From positions 291,719-355,718 of the forward strand of contig NZ_JAAGWF010000009.1 of the NCBI RefSeq assembly GCF_010686765.1: a stretch of DNA of 64,000 nt. Reading direction: 5' to 3'. Made by a program: the position numbers and the translations under genes. Position 1 is the first letter of the stretch. Each line of letters begins with the position of its first letter. A model generated the notes under the pieces. That model did no database searches. It was not told where the DNA came from and saw nothing but the letters and a program-made list of their open reading frames with translations. Below, piece after piece: positions 8,694 to 18,326 of this stretch. The stretch is from Geodermatophilus sabuli. Lineage in GTDB: Bacteria; Actinomycetota; Actinomycetes; Mycobacteriales; Geodermatophilaceae.

Positions 8694-8747
8694 CCCCTCT
8701 GCAGGGTCCCGCCCCGAGCTGGCGAGGGGTGGGACCCTGCAGAGGGG
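8694..8747. terminator. Strong bidirectional terminator between phoU and gpmA
   Basis: A 22-bp stem (8694-8715 with 8726-8747, one G-T pair) and a 10-base loop. The two genes converge on it. On the gpmA side the stop codon runs straight into AAGGACCCC, the recurrent motif seen at other gene ends in the window. Confidence 0.85.
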
Positions 8748-8751
8748 TCCT

Positions 8752-9522
8752 TCAGTTCTTGCCCTGGTTCCTGACCGCCTCGATCGCCGCGGCGGCGGCC
8801 TCGGGGTCGAGGTACTCACCGCCCGCCTTGAGCGGCCGCAGGTCGTCGTCGAGGTCGTAGCGCAGGGGCACGCCGGTCGGGATGTTCAGGCCGACGACCT
8901 CCTCGTCCCCCATGCCGTCGAGGTGCTTCACCAGCGCGCGCAGGCTGTTGCCGTGCGCCGCGACCAGGACCGTCTGCCCGCTGCGGAGGTCCGGCACGAT
9001 CGCGTCGTACCAGTAGGGCAGCATCCGGACGACGACGTCCGCGAGGCACTCGGTCGCCGGGCGCGCCTCGGGCGGCAGGAACGAGTAGCGCGCGTCGCCG
9101 TCCTGGGAGTACTCGCTGCCGGGCTCCATCGGCGGCGGCGGGGTGTCGTAGGACCGGCGCCAGGTCATGAACTGCTCCTCGCCGTACTCGGCGAGGGTGG
9201 CGGCCTTGTCCTTGCCCTGGAGCGCGCCGTAGTGCCGCTCGTTGAGCCGCCAGGAGCGCCGCACCGGGATCCACTGCCGGTCGGCCTCGGCCAGGGCCAA
9301 CTCGGCCGTGCCGATCGCCCGCTTGAGCAGCGAGGTGTGCAGGACGTCGGGCAGCAGTTCCTGCTCGGCCAGCAGCTGCCCGCCGCGGGCGGCCTCGGCG
9401 CGGCCCTTCTCGGACAGCGGCACGTCCACCCATCCGGTGAACAGGTTGGCCTTGTTCCACTCGCTCTCGCCGTGGCGGAGCAGCACCAGCGTTCCGGTGG
9501 GGGTCCTCGTCACCCGGCTCAT
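8752..9522 (-). CDS. gpmA: 2,3-bisphosphoglycerate-dependent phosphoglycerate mutase
   Basis: 256 residues. It contains the catalytic histidine loop [20 protein letters not shown], the substrate loop [21 protein letters not shown], and the second histidine in [19 protein letters not shown]. It interconverts 3- and 2-phosphoglycerate in glycolysis. Length and motifs are standard for the family. In M. tuberculosis gpm1 lies next to senX3-regX3 in the same way. The start is ATG at 9522. Confidence 0.97.
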   Translation of the reverse strand: MSRVTRTPTGTLVLLRHGESEWNKANLFTGWVDVPLSEKGRAEAARGGQLLAEQELLPDVLHTSLLKRAIGTAELALAEADRQWIPVRRSWRLNERHYGALQGKDKAATLAEYGEEQFMTWRRSYDTPPPPMEPGSEYSQDGDARYSFLPPEARPATECLADVVVRMLPYWYDAIVPDLRSGQTVLVAAHGNSLRALVKHLDGMGDEEVVGLNIPTGVPLRYDLDDDLRPLKAGGEYLDPEAAAAAIEAVRNQGKN

Positions 9523-9547
9523 CCTGCCCGACGGGCCGGCGCCGGGC

Positions 9548-9847
9548 TCATCCGGTGAGCACCGGCCAGAACAGCCACAGCTCGAAGGCCGCCGGTGGCG
9601 CCAGGCCGGCGAACAGCCACGGGCTGCGCACCGGCCGGGCCACGCCCCACCGCAGGGCGGCGACGAGGGCGACGCTGCACGTGACGGCGACGAGCAGCCA
9701 GACCACGACCGCGGCCACGTCGACGACGACGAGCTGGGCGAACAACAGCTGGACGGCGCACAGCAGCAGCGGGTACACCAGCGCCGAGGCCACCACCACG
9801 CCGACGAGCACCCGGACGAAGCGCTGCTGCGCGGGACCGTCCTGCAT
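9548..9847 (-). CDS. Small integral membrane protein
   Basis: 99 residues with about three membrane helices ([39 protein letters not shown], and [20 protein letters not shown]). I recognise no family. ATG 9847 is chosen because TAGCGT (9855-9860 on the minus strand) is seven bases upstream, giving a leaderless transcript; a GTG at 9856 overlaps that hexamer. It lies upstream of gpmA on the same strand. Confidence 0.7.
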   Translation of the reverse strand: MQDGPAQQRFVRVLVGVVVASALVYPLLLCAVQLLFAQLVVVDVAAVVVWLLVAVTCSVALVAALRWGVARPVRSPWLFAGLAPPAAFELWLFWPVLTG

Positions 9848-9945
9848 CGGCGTCACGCTAATCGTCGTGGGCAGCCGATCGCCGGGCCCGCCGCCTCAAC
9901 GCGGCCGCCAGCACACCGGTGGTGTGGTGGGCCGACACCCGCGGC

Positions 9946-12090
9946 TCACGGTGCAGCCGCCTCGATGGCCGCGACGACGGCCTCCGGGGTGAGCGGCAGA
10001 TCACGGACCCGGACACCCACCGCGGCGGCCACCGCATTAGCGAGGGCGGCGGCAGTGGGTCCCTGGGCGGCCTCGCCGGCCCCGACGGACGGTCGATCGG
10101 GACGGTCGATGACGTGCACCGAGACCGGCGGGACCTCGCTGAACCGCAGGATCGGGTAGCTCTCCCAGTCGTCGCTGGTCACCCTGCTGCGGTCGAACCG
10201 CACCCGTTCCTTGAGCGTCCAGCTGGTGGCCTGGACCGCGCCGCCCTCGATCTGCATGCGCACGCCGTCGGGGTTGACCACCCGACCGACGTCGACGGCG
10301 AGCGTGAGGCGTCGCACCCGGATGTCGGTGCGGGCCTCGACCTCGGCGACCACCGCGCAGTACGCCCCGCGGTCCTTGTACCGGGCCAGGCCGATTCCGC
10401 GGGCCACCCCGTCAGGGCTGGGATCCCCCCAGTCGGCGGCCTCCGCCGCGGTGGTGAGCACCGCCCGGGCACGCTCGTCGGGGAGGTGCCGGAGGCGGTG
10501 CTCCAGCGGATCCGCGCCGACGGCCGCCGCGAGCTCGTCCATGAACGACTCGATGGCGAAGACGTTGTGATGGGCGCCCAGTGCCCTCAGTGCCGATGAC
10601 CGGATGGGCGAGTCCAGCAGCCGGTGACCGGTGATCCGGCGTCCGGGGAGGTCGTAGACCGGGACGGCGTTGCGCACCGTCCCCCCGCCCGTGCGGGTCG
10701 GGGGGTCCGCCGCCGCGGGCAGGGGCGGCGCGCCGGCGAGGTGGGCTCCCGCGAGCAACCCCGGCACGCCCGCGTAGCCGGGCCGGGAGTTGTGGCCCTG
10801 ACTCCAGACGTCGAAGGACCAGGAGACGACGGAACCCGACGCACCCAGGCCCGCCTCGACGTCGACCACCATCGCCGGACCGAACGGCGCCCAAGCGAGC
10901 TCGTCGCGTCGGCTCCACTGCACCTGCACCGGCCGGCCCGGCGTGCCCCTGGCCAGCAGGACCGCGTCGAAGGCAGCGTCGTCCGCCGCGTTGTGCCCGT
11001 AGCACCCGGCGTTCTCGACGTGCTGCACGGTCACCGTGGTCGACGGCAGGTCCAGCGCCCGGGCCACCGCGTCGCGCAAGCGGTGGACCCCCTGGGTGTG
11101 GCTCCAGATCGACACCGAGCCGTCGGGCTCCCACCGCGCTACCCCGCAGCTCGGTGCGATGGAGGCGTGCGCCAGGAAGGGGCGGGTGTAGCGCGCCCGG
11201 AGCGTGCGGACGGCCGGCATCCGGGGTCCCTCGTCCGCGACCACGGGGATCGCCTCGTGCGGTCCCCCGGTCAGGAAGGTCGCGAGGTCGTCCTCGTCCG
11301 GCAGCCGGTCGTGCTCGGCCCAGGTGGCAGCGCGCCGGAGCCGCTCCGCGGCCGACACGACGACGGCCTCGTCGGCACCGACGACGCCGAGGAACGAGCC
11401 GTCCCGGACCACGTCGACGGCGACGCTGCCGACGACCTCGGCGTCCACCGTGATCAGCCGGGCCCCCGGGGACGGCGGGCGGACGACCCGGCCGAACAAC
11501 TGTCCCGGGAGACGCAGGTCGGCGATGTAGCGAGCGGCTCCGCTGACCTTGTCCGGCAGATCCAGGCGGGCGGCACTGCTGCCCACCAGCCGGTAGGTGC
11601 GCGGGTCCTTGGGCGTCACGTCGGCTCGGGCCGGGGTCCGCAGGTCGACGGCGGCGGCCAGAGCCCCGAAGGTGGTGCACCGGTCGCCGGCAACGGTGCA
11701 GAGGTGGCCGTCGACGACCGTCACCTCCTCCGGGAGGACGAGCCAGCGACGGGCTGCGGCTGCGACGAACAGCGCCCGGACGTTCGCACACACGACCCGG
11801 AGCGCCGAGCCAGCATCGGCCACGGACGTGCTGCCGGCCGTCAGTCCCTCGTCCGGCCCGGTGCCGGTGTTCGCCGGCAGCATGCGCAGCTGCGACACCG
11901 GGACGTCGAGCTCCTCGGCCGCCACCTGGGCGAGCGCCGTCACGATGCCCTGGCCCAGCTCCACCTTGCCCACGCGGATCTCGATCGCCCCGTCGTCGCC
12001 CACCCCCACCCACGTCGCGAGCGAGGGGTTCACGACGACGTCCCGCGGGAGTGCGGCACCGGCGACCACCGGACCGCCGTGGACGCTCAC
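9946..12090 (-). CDS. Molybdenum hydroxylase large subunit (IorB/xanthine dehydrogenase family)
   Basis: 714 residues of the aldehyde oxidase/xanthine dehydrogenase molybdopterin-binding type. The N-terminal KVELGQGIVTALAQVAAEEL and TGPDEGLTAGSTSVADAGSA segments resemble the isoquinoline 1-oxidoreductase beta-subunit branch, which works with a single 2Fe-2S subunit and no FAD subunit. Later Moco-domain stretches include GCYGHNAADDAAFDAVLLA, SSALRALGAHHNVFAIESFMDE, and the ending PSVGAGEAAQGPTAAALANA with the likely catalytic Glu. It would hydroxylate a carbon next to nitrogen or a carbonyl in an aromatic or aldehyde substrate. The start is fixed by the GTGA overlap (12087-12090) with the Fe-S gene. 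No maturation factor (XdhC/CoxD) is nearby. Confidence 0.88.
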   Translation of the reverse strand: MSVHGGPVVAGAALPRDVVVNPSLATWVGVGDDGAIEIRVGKVELGQGIVTALAQVAAEELDVPVSQLRMLPANTGTGPDEGLTAGSTSVADAGSALRVVCANVRALFVAAAARRWLVLPEEVTVVDGHLCTVAGDRCTTFGALAAAVDLRTPARADVTPKDPRTYRLVGSSAARLDLPDKVSGAARYIADLRLPGQLFGRVVRPPSPGARLITVDAEVVGSVAVDVVRDGSFLGVVGADEAVVVSAAERLRRAATWAEHDRLPDEDDLATFLTGGPHEAIPVVADEGPRMPAVRTLRARYTRPFLAHASIAPSCGVARWEPDGSVSIWSHTQGVHRLRDAVARALDLPSTTVTVQHVENAGCYGHNAADDAAFDAVLLARGTPGRPVQVQWSRRDELAWAPFGPAMVVDVEAGLGASGSVVSWSFDVWSQGHNSRPGYAGVPGLLAGAHLAGAPPLPAAADPPTRTGGGTVRNAVPVYDLPGRRITGHRLLDSPIRSSALRALGAHHNVFAIESFMDELAAAVGADPLEHRLRHLPDERARAVLTTAAEAADWGDPSPDGVARGIGLARYKDRGAYCAVVAEVEARTDIRVRRLTLAVDVGRVVNPDGVRMQIEGGAVQATSWTLKERVRFDRSRVTSDDWESYPILRFSEVPPVSVHVIDRPDRPSVGAGEAAQGPTAAALANAVAAAVGVRVRDLPLTPEAVVAAIEAAAP

Positions 12091-12560
12091 GGTTCGCGGC
12101 GTGCGGCCGCCACGACGGCCGCGACGATCCGGCGCTGCGCCCCGCATCGGCACAGGTTGCGGTCGAGCGCCGCGGCCACGGTGGCGGCGTCCGGAGACGG
12201 CTGCTCGTCCAGGAGGGCCGCGGCGCGGACGACGATCCCGGAGATGCAGAAGCCGCACTGCGCCGCCTGGCCGTCCAGGATGGCCTGCTGCACGCGGTGC
12301 AGCGCACCGTCCGCGGACAGGCCCTCCACGGTGCGCACCGTGCGACCCTGCGCGGCCCGGAGAGGGGTGTCGCAGGACGGCACGACTGCGCCGTCCAACT
12401 GCACGAAGCAGGCACCGCACAGGCCCATCCCGCACCCGAACCGACTGCCCATCAGGCCGAGCTGGTTGCGCAGGACCGACAGCAGCGGGGTGGCCGGGTC
12501 CGCGGTCACCTCGACGACCCCACCGTTCACCGTGAGCCTGACCCGCTCGGTCACCGGCAC
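12087..12560 (-). CDS. 2Fe-2S subunit of molybdenum hydroxylase
   Basis: 157 residues with both iron-sulfur clusters of the family: the plant-ferredoxin-like set FGCGMGLCGACFVQ plus a later Cys (VPSCDTPLRAAQG), and the helical-domain set QCGFCISG...NLCRCGA. It shuttles electrons from the molybdenum centre in the partner subunit. As in IorA-type enzymes there is no FAD-binding gene alongside, so the acceptor is probably a cytochrome or other external carrier. It is translationally coupled to the large subunit. Confidence 0.92.
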   Translation of the reverse strand: MPVTERVRLTVNGGVVEVTADPATPLLSVLRNQLGLMGSRFGCGMGLCGACFVQLDGAVVPSCDTPLRAAQGRTVRTVEGLSADGALHRVQQAILDGQAAQCGFCISGIVVRAAALLDEQPSPDAATVAAALDRNLCRCGAQRRIVAAVVAAARREP

Positions 12561-12588
12561 CTCTCGCCTCGCCCGCTCTGCACCACGG

Positions 12589-14328
12589 TCAGCGGTAACC
12601 GGTGTAGGGACCGCCTCCGGAGATGTAGGTCCCGAGGAGGTTCCCGGACGTCACCGGGACGAGCAGTTCCGAGGGGTGCTCCTCGTTGTGGAACACCGTC
12701 ACCCGCGACGGCAGGCGGCGCCGGATGTGGCCGGCCGCGATGGCCTCCAGCGAGTTGGCGCTCGCGTCGTCCGCCCCGGCGATCTTGATCTTCAGCCGCG
12801 AGCCCGGGCGGAAGAGATTGGCCGTCGGCACGATCGGGATGTCGTAGCGCTCCACCGCCCCGGGGGTGATGGGCAGCCGCTCGGTGTGCGGGTGGTGGGG
12901 CAGCCATGGTGTCCCCGCCGACGGGTCGACGGCGCGGTGGGTCCCGCGCAGCCAGCCGCGGGTCAGGACCCGCTCCTCCCCGTCGGGGTCGACCTCACGG
13001 ACGCTGACGAACCAGAACACCTCCTCGTCGGTGGTGGACGCGTGCAGCCGGAGCACCATCGGGCCGATGACCTCGGTCTCCTCGACGAGCGGGGACGTCG
13101 AGAACTCGAGGAACTCCCGTCCCCACGGCGAGTCGCTGTAGGACGAAGACCCCTCGTTGGGGAAGTGCTCGCGCTCCCAGAGCCGGCCCTTCTCGTGCAG
13201 GTAGAACGACGTCCACCTGGTCTCGGGCAGCGGCCATTCGGTCGACTGCTTCCACCGGCCCGTGCCCATCACGAAGACGTTGACCGGCGGCTCCTCGTCG
13301 AGCCCGACGTCCATGCCCTTGAGCCAGGTGTCGTACCAGCGCAGCGACTCGTACTGCAGCTGGGACAGCGGTCGGTCGAGGTACGGCGTGGGCCCGACGA
13401 TCATCCGCCGCGGCACGTGGGACAGCGCCGCCCAGGTCCGGAAGGTCCCCGGCAGGTGCAGGCCGTAGTTCGCCCAGTCGGCGCCCAGGTACACCGGGAC
13501 CTGGATCTTCTCGTAGTCGAACGAGCGCCGCCGCCAGAAGTCGGTGTCCCGGTCGTTGAGCATGACGTCGAGGACGAACCGGTGCGTGGGTCGGTGCGGG
13601 TCGGCCAGCACCGCCGCGAGCTCGGGGTCCTGGGCGATGTCGGGATCGGCCCGCAGCCGGTCCAGCCGCTCCTCGAGCTCCTCCTCCGACAGGCCGCTGA
13701 CCACCTCGCTCTCGTACCGGGTGTTCCGCAGCGAGGACCGGCCCCAGTACAGCGGCCAGTCCTTGCTGAAGATGCCCCCCTGGTAGAAGACGTCGCGGTA
13801 CTGGTCGGAACTGGCCCACGGGGCGAACAGGCACTTCAGGTGCGGCGGCTGGGTGGCGGCGACGAAGTACTGGATCCGCGCGAAGTAGGAGACGCCGAAC
13901 ATCCCCACCCCGCCGTCGCACCAGTCCTGCTCGGCGATCCACTCGATGACGTCGTGACCGTCCCTGGCCTCCTGCTCGGAGAGGTACTGGTAGACGCCCT
14001 CGGACTCGCCGGTCCCCCGGATGTTGACGAGGACGTAGGCGTACCCCCGGCGGGCGTAGAAGTTCGGGTCGCCGGCCTCGATCCAGCCGTTGCCGCTCTC
14101 CTGTCCCGGACCGAAGTGACCCACCGCCGAGATGGCCGACGGGGTGATGGGGGCGGTCTGGGCGGCCGAGGCGTAGGGGTGGTACCCCAGGACGGCCGGG
14201 AAGGCACCCGGCGCGGACGGCCGCCAGACCTGCGCGGCGAGCCGCACGCCGTCCGGCATGGCGATCTGGATCCGCTCGTAGGTCACGTCGTGCTGGCGGG
14301 GCGAGGTCTGCCATCTGGTGCTGAACAT
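12589..14328 (-). CDS. CocE/NonD family hydrolase
   Basis: 579 residues. An alpha/beta-hydrolase N-terminal part has the oxyanion Tyr region (VLGYHPYASAA), the nucleophile elbow GVGMFGVSYFARIQYF (family G-x-S-Y-x-[GA]) and the conserved WASSDQYRD segment. The C-terminal third is the beta-sandwich of X-Pro dipeptidyl-peptidase and cocaine-esterase relatives (TRGWLRGTHRAVDP, RLKIKIAGADD). Such enzymes cleave esters or amides of small acids. GGGAG stands seven bases before ATG 14328. It is the third gene from the end of the catabolic block. Confidence 0.88.
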   Translation of the reverse strand: MFSTRWQTSPRQHDVTYERIQIAMPDGVRLAAQVWRPSAPGAFPAVLGYHPYASAAQTAPITPSAISAVGHFGPGQESGNGWIEAGDPNFYARRGYAYVLVNIRGTGESEGVYQYLSEQEARDGHDVIEWIAEQDWCDGGVGMFGVSYFARIQYFVAATQPPHLKCLFAPWASSDQYRDVFYQGGIFSKDWPLYWGRSSLRNTRYESEVVSGLSEEELEERLDRLRADPDIAQDPELAAVLADPHRPTHRFVLDVMLNDRDTDFWRRRSFDYEKIQVPVYLGADWANYGLHLPGTFRTWAALSHVPRRMIVGPTPYLDRPLSQLQYESLRWYDTWLKGMDVGLDEEPPVNVFVMGTGRWKQSTEWPLPETRWTSFYLHEKGRLWEREHFPNEGSSSYSDSPWGREFLEFSTSPLVEETEVIGPMVLRLHASTTDEEVFWFVSVREVDPDGEERVLTRGWLRGTHRAVDPSAGTPWLPHHPHTERLPITPGAVERYDIPIVPTANLFRPGSRLKIKIAGADDASANSLEAIAAGHIRRRLPSRVTVFHNEEHPSELLVPVTSGNLLGTYISGGGPYTGYR

Positions 14329-14424
14329 GGGGGCACTCCCGGATGTGCTCGGTGGTCGTACGGCGATCAGCGGCGTCGGGCCCCGCGCCGCAGCAGCAGC
14401 TGCCCGGCGGCCGCGGGCCGGCGG

Positions 14425-15090
14425 TCAGCTGTCGAGGGGCTGCCAGACGAAGCGCGTGTGCCCCGCGTCCCCGCCGGGGAAGGCGGTCAGCACCGGGAAG
14501 GCGTAGAAGCGGCCGCGCTGACCGCCCACCTCGCCGAGGTTGGTGAGGTTCTCGGTGATCAGCACGTCGTTGCCCAGCAGCGTGCGGTGGACGGGGTACT
14601 GGAAGTTCGCGTTGTCCTCGCGCCGGTCGATGGGCTGGTCGGGGCTGAACATGTCGACGCCGACCATCGTCAGACGACGCTCGACCGCCCAGTCGGCGAC
14701 GTCCTGGTGCAACCACGGGTGGTCCTCGTACGCCTCCGCGTCGGCGAAGTGCTCGTCCCACCCGGTGTGCAGCAGCAGTGCCTCGCCCGGTTCCGCGGCG
14801 GGCCCCCCGTCGAGCACGTCCTGCAGCGTGATGACCTCCCCCGGTCCGCGCGACACCGAGGAGACGACGGCGGTGCCCCAGAAGCGCTCGAGGGGCAGGT
14901 CGGCCATGCGCCGGCCGCCGTCGATCGCGTGGACCGGGGCGTCGATGTGGGTCCCGACGTGCGAACCGACGTGCAGCACGTGGGCGCGCAGCCTGGACCC
15001 GAGGACCTCGATCTCCACGTCGGGCTGCAGCGGATACCGCGTCATGCCCGCGCTGATCGCGTGCGAGAGATCGATCAACTTGCCGTCCAA
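14425..15090 (-). CDS. Cyclase-family (kynurenine formamidase-like) hydrolase
   Basis: 221 residues of the PF04199 cyclase family. The zinc-site motif HVGSHVGTHIDAPVH matches the family H-x-G-T-H-x-D-x-P-x-H. LIDLSHAISAGMTRYP is the usual N-terminus, and TENLTNLGEV the family's late motif. Members hydrolyse cyclic or N-formyl amides and lactones. I chose TTG 15090 because GGAGGTG stands six bases upstream and the family-like sequence starts immediately after it. An ATG at 15168 would add 26 residues without family resemblance. Confidence 0.85.
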   Translation of the reverse strand: MDGKLIDLSHAISAGMTRYPLQPDVEIEVLGSRLRAHVLHVGSHVGTHIDAPVHAIDGGRRMADLPLERFWGTAVVSSVSRGPGEVITLQDVLDGGPAAEPGEALLLHTGWDEHFADAEAYEDHPWLHQDVADWAVERRLTMVGVDMFSPDQPIDRREDNANFQYPVHRTLLGNDVLITENLTNLGEVGGQRGRFYAFPVLTAFPGGDAGHTRFVWQPLDS

Positions 15091-15240
15091 GCCAGCACCT
15101 CCGACCCAGCGGGGCCCGTTCGCGGCCCCCTCGGACGGAGACTCGCGCGCCGCCCGGCCGGAGGACATCCGCGCGTCTCACTTCCCGGGACGCTGTTGCA
15201 CCGAGCAACCGGAGACGGCCGGTCAGCGGCGGGGGGTCCG

Positions 15241-16113
15241 TCAGGCGGCGCCGACCACGGGCGCGAAGTACCCGGAGAGCGGGACACGCCCCCCACCCAT
15301 CCGCTCCCGGAGCTCCGCGACGAGCTCCAGGCCGGTGCGGACGTCCTCGGCGGAGGGGCGCGGCGTCGAGCGCAGGGAGCGTTCCGACTCGTAGAGCGCC
15401 CGTGCCTCCTCCGCGCCGCAGGCCCGTGCCTCCATGAGCAGCTCGGTGGCCCGGTCCGCGTGCGCCGGGTCGTGCGCCCAGGCGACCGCGCGGTCGACCG
15501 CCCGGCAGTAGGCGGCCAGCTCGGCGCGACGGTCCACCGCGGCCGCCGCGGACGTCGCCACGACCAGGTTGGGGTAGCCCGGGAACGAGTCGGCCGCCCG
15601 GGCGATGACCGACAGGCCCTCCGCCAGCGCGCGAGAGGCCAGGTGTGGGTTGAGCAGTCCCACGTCGGCGGTTCCGCTGCACAGCTGCTGGAACCGTGGG
15701 GCGGGTCCCCCGACGGGCAGCAGCTGGTACTCGGCACGGGAGATCCCCTGGTCCTCGAGCAGGCTGTAGAGGACGTAGGCGTAGCCGGAGTCGGCGGCGT
15801 CCACGGCCACGCGACCCCCGCGGACGTCGGCCCACGACCCCAGTCCCGCCCGGGCGACGACCATCTGGTCGATCCCCAGGTCGGCCACGTGGACGATCCG
15901 AGCTCCTCCCCGCCCCGCAGCAGCGAGGCCGATGACGTTGTCCGCAGCGGTCTGGGCCACGTCGACGTCCCCGCTGGTCAGCTGCTGCATCTGCGCCCGG
16001 GAGCTCGTGGTGCTCTCGAAGGACACCTCCAGTCCCTCGTCCGCGAAGAACCCCTCGGCCGCGGCGGCCACCAACGGCGTCTGCAGGGCGAACACGCTCG
16101 TCCGGAGGTGCAC
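15241..16113 (-). CDS. NMT1/SsuA-type substrate-binding protein without signal peptide
   Basis: 290 residues with the periplasmic-binding fold of the nitrate/sulfonate/THI5 group (VFALQTPLVAAAAEGFFADEG; LTSGDVDVAQTAADNVIG; GRVAVDAADSGYAYVLYSLLED). Unlike the lipoprotein at 22.6-23.7 kb it has no signal sequence or lipobox; the mature-type beta strand starts at residue 2. It may act in the cytoplasm, as an enzyme like the THI5/NMT1 proteins or as a ligand sensor. It lies 16 bases after the IclR gene and is probably cotranscribed with it. Confidence 0.8.
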   Translation of the reverse strand: MHLRTSVFALQTPLVAAAAEGFFADEGLEVSFESTTSSRAQMQQLTSGDVDVAQTAADNVIGLAAAGRGGARIVHVADLGIDQMVVARAGLGSWADVRGGRVAVDAADSGYAYVLYSLLEDQGISRAEYQLLPVGGPAPRFQQLCSGTADVGLLNPHLASRALAEGLSVIARAADSFPGYPNLVVATSAAAAVDRRAELAAYCRAVDRAVAWAHDPAHADRATELLMEARACGAEEARALYESERSLRSTPRPSAEDVRTGLELVAELRERMGGGRVPLSGYFAPVVGAA

Positions 16114-16129
16114 GGTCGGCTACCGCCCC

Positions 16130-16933
16130 TCAGAGCGAGACGACGAGCGCGTTGCGCTCGGTCGACCGGCGCCGGAAGGTCGCGACCATGCCGGACTCGA
16201 TGCGGGCGGCCGTCTGCCGGGCCGCCTCGGTGATGCGAGCCCGGTCGCGGTGCATCGACCGGCTGTCGCCGACGATCGAGATGGCCGCGTGCACGTCACC
16301 GTCCGGGTCCTGCAGGGGCACGGCCAGCGCCGTGACGCCCGGCACGTACTGACCGACCAGGAAGGCGGCCGCCTCGCGGCGGACGACGTCGAGCTCGGCG
16401 CGGAGGCGGGCCTCCGTGGTGAGCGTGCGCTCGGTGTAGGTCTGCAGGCCCTCGGCCAGCACCTCGGCGAGGAGCGTGTCGGCCCCGTAGGCCAGGAAGA
16501 CCAGGCCGATGGCGGTGGCGTGCAGGGGCCCGCGGTGTCCCACGCGGGTCCGGATGCCCTGGGCCTGGGCGTGGGCGCCGTGCGCGGCCTCGAGGTAGAG
16601 CACCTGGTGGTCCCGGAGGACGGCGAGGTGGGCGCGGTAACCGGTGCGGTCGGCGAGGGCCTCGACCTCGCTCCCGCAGCGGTCCCCCAGCCTGCGTCGC
16701 TCGGGAGCGAGGACGCCCAGCTCGAACAGGGAGACGCTGAGCGTGTAGTGCCCGTTCGGGACCTGCTCCAGCGCCCCGGCATCGCGCAGGCTGAGCAGGA
16801 GCCGGTGTGCGGTGGCGCGCGGGATCCCGAGGCTGGACTCGCACAGCGAGGCGGTGAGGACGGTGTGTTCCCTGAACAGCTGGAGGATGCGGAACGCCTT
16901 CGCGATCGTGCTCGAGGACGCTGTCGCCATCAT
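16130..16933 (-). CDS. IclR-family transcription regulator
   Basis: 267 residues. An N-terminal winged helix (SSTIAKAFRILQLFREHTVLTAS ... LGIPRATAHRLLLSLRDAGALEQ) and a C-terminal IclR effector domain (GYRAHLAVLRDHQVLYLEA; RVGHRGPLHATAIGLVFLA; AALAVPLQDPDG-type ending). IclR proteins usually control the catabolic operon that contains them, with the pathway substrate as effector. Two ATG codons stand in tandem (16933 and 16930) behind GGGAG; the second is better spaced. Position inside the block makes it the likely local regulator. Confidence 0.9.
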   Translation of the reverse strand: MMATASSSTIAKAFRILQLFREHTVLTASLCESSLGIPRATAHRLLLSLRDAGALEQVPNGHYTLSVSLFELGVLAPERRRLGDRCGSEVEALADRTGYRAHLAVLRDHQVLYLEAAHGAHAQAQGIRTRVGHRGPLHATAIGLVFLAYGADTLLAEVLAEGLQTYTERTLTTEARLRAELDVVRREAAAFLVGQYVPGVTALAVPLQDPDGDVHAAISIVGDSRSMHRDRARITEAARQTAARIESGMVATFRRRSTERNALVVSL

Positions 16934-16982
16934 GCTCCCGGGGTCCTGGCCCGGAGTCGTCCTCCAGGGCACCGGCGGCATG

Positions 16983-18266
16983 TTACGCACGCCACAGTGG
17001 CTGGGACGTGCGTTCGGCCACGTGGTGGTCCTTGAGGATGAACAACCCGTGGTTCTTGTCGCTGATGTAGACGTAACCGCGGGCGTCGACCAGCACGTCC
17101 TCGGTCTGCGTGGCCAGCTGTCGCGGGAGCAGCCCGCGCCGGACCGTGGGTGCCGCCGGGATGAAGTGGTCCCGGACGCGCGGCAACCGGGGATTGGAGA
17201 TGTCGAACGTCCACAGTCCGGCGTTCTCGTAGGTGACGTGGACGTGGTCCTCGACCGCGGCCAGCCACGGCAGCCCGTGCGGCAGGTGGATGTTGTGCGG
17301 TCCGAACCGGCCACCGAGCTCGTCGAAGTCCGCGATCCGGAGTTCCGCGGGTGGGACGGGGACCGGGAAGTGCCCCAGGGGCCGGGGTCGTGTCTCGTCC
17401 GACAGGTCCACCGTCACGACCAGGTTCATCGGGTCCTGGCCGCCCTCCATGATGACCTCCGTGCTGACGACGGCCAGACCGCGCTCCGGGATGGGCAGGA
17501 CCGAGTGGACGCCGATGATGCTGCCGAAGTCACCGATGTCCAGCCTGCCCACCAGGCGGGGTTCGGACTCGACGGAGAGGTCCAGGATGACGAAGCCCGC
17601 CCGCCCGTAGGGCACGTAGGCACGGTCCCCCAGCACGTACGGCGGGCCGTGCAGGTAGTGCTCGTCGTCCGGGGTCTCACCGCCGGCGATCCACTGGCCC
17701 GGGAAGTGCCACCGCCCCACCTCCCGGGGATCGGCCGGGTCACTGACGTCGAGCGAGACGAAGATGTTGCCCCGGTACCCCGCCATGTTCGCCGCGAGGT
17801 AGGCCCGGTCACCGCCGACGTAGTAGTTGCGGTGGGTGCCCGCGCCACCGGTCCGGAACTGCCCGAGCCGGCGAGGCGCCTCCGGCTGCGCGAGGTCCCA
17901 GAACAGCACCCCCTCGTCGTGCGGCACGCCCCGCTGCCGGCCCCAGAGGGCGACGGCCCGCTCCTCGTCCGGACCCCCGATCTCCTCCAGGGCGGTCACC
18001 AGCAGGCCGTCGGCGACCTGGACCTGGAGGGTCCACGTGTTGGGGGGTCCCTCGACGAAGGCGCGGAACTCCGGTGCCGCGGGGTCGGTCACGTCCAGCA
18101 CGCTCCAGCCGTTGTGCCAGATGTGGCCGGTGTACAGCAGCCAGCGGCCGTCGACCGGATGGAGGGCCAGCTTGAACGCCGGCCGCTCCTCGAGGTCGTG
18201 GTACGAGACGAACTCCAGGCCCGGGCTGTTGGTGTAGGCCGGGACGCTCGCCGCCGTCGAGGTCAT
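16983..18266 (-). CDS. LVIVD-repeat beta-propeller-like protein
   Basis: 427 residues made of repeated LVIVD-type blades: SVLDVTDPAAPEFRAF, VSLDVSDPADPREVGRW, VILDLSVESEPRLVGRL, VTVDLSDETRPRPLGHF and TFDISNPRLPRVRDHF. No signal peptide is visible. Proteins of this type are common in actinobacterial and proteobacterial catabolic clusters but have no agreed activity; selenium-binding-protein-like methanethiol oxidases have a related layout. AGAGGAG six bases before ATG 18266 fixes the start. Confidence 0.8.
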   Translation of the reverse strand: MTSTAASVPAYTNSPGLEFVSYHDLEERPAFKLALHPVDGRWLLYTGHIWHNGWSVLDVTDPAAPEFRAFVEGPPNTWTLQVQVADGLLVTALEEIGGPDEERAVALWGRQRGVPHDEGVLFWDLAQPEAPRRLGQFRTGGAGTHRNYYVGGDRAYLAANMAGYRGNIFVSLDVSDPADPREVGRWHFPGQWIAGGETPDDEHYLHGPPYVLGDRAYVPYGRAGFVILDLSVESEPRLVGRLDIGDFGSIIGVHSVLPIPERGLAVVSTEVIMEGGQDPMNLVVTVDLSDETRPRPLGHFPVPVPPAELRIADFDELGGRFGPHNIHLPHGLPWLAAVEDHVHVTYENAGLWTFDISNPRLPRVRDHFIPAAPTVRRGLLPRQLATQTEDVLVDARGYVYISDKNHGLFILKDHHVAERTSQPLWRA

Positions 18267-18326
18267 CGTCGACTCCTCTGGTCCGTCCGTGCGAGGAGCG
18301 GGGCTCCGCTCCCACCGGGTGTGCAG

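Noticed and set aside
10624..16233. A plus-strand open frame of 1,869 codons opposite the catabolic genes
   Set aside because: It is an antiparallel shadow caused by high GC third positions; its translation is low-complexity Arg/Gly/Ala/Pro, while the minus strand carries clear domain motifs throughout.
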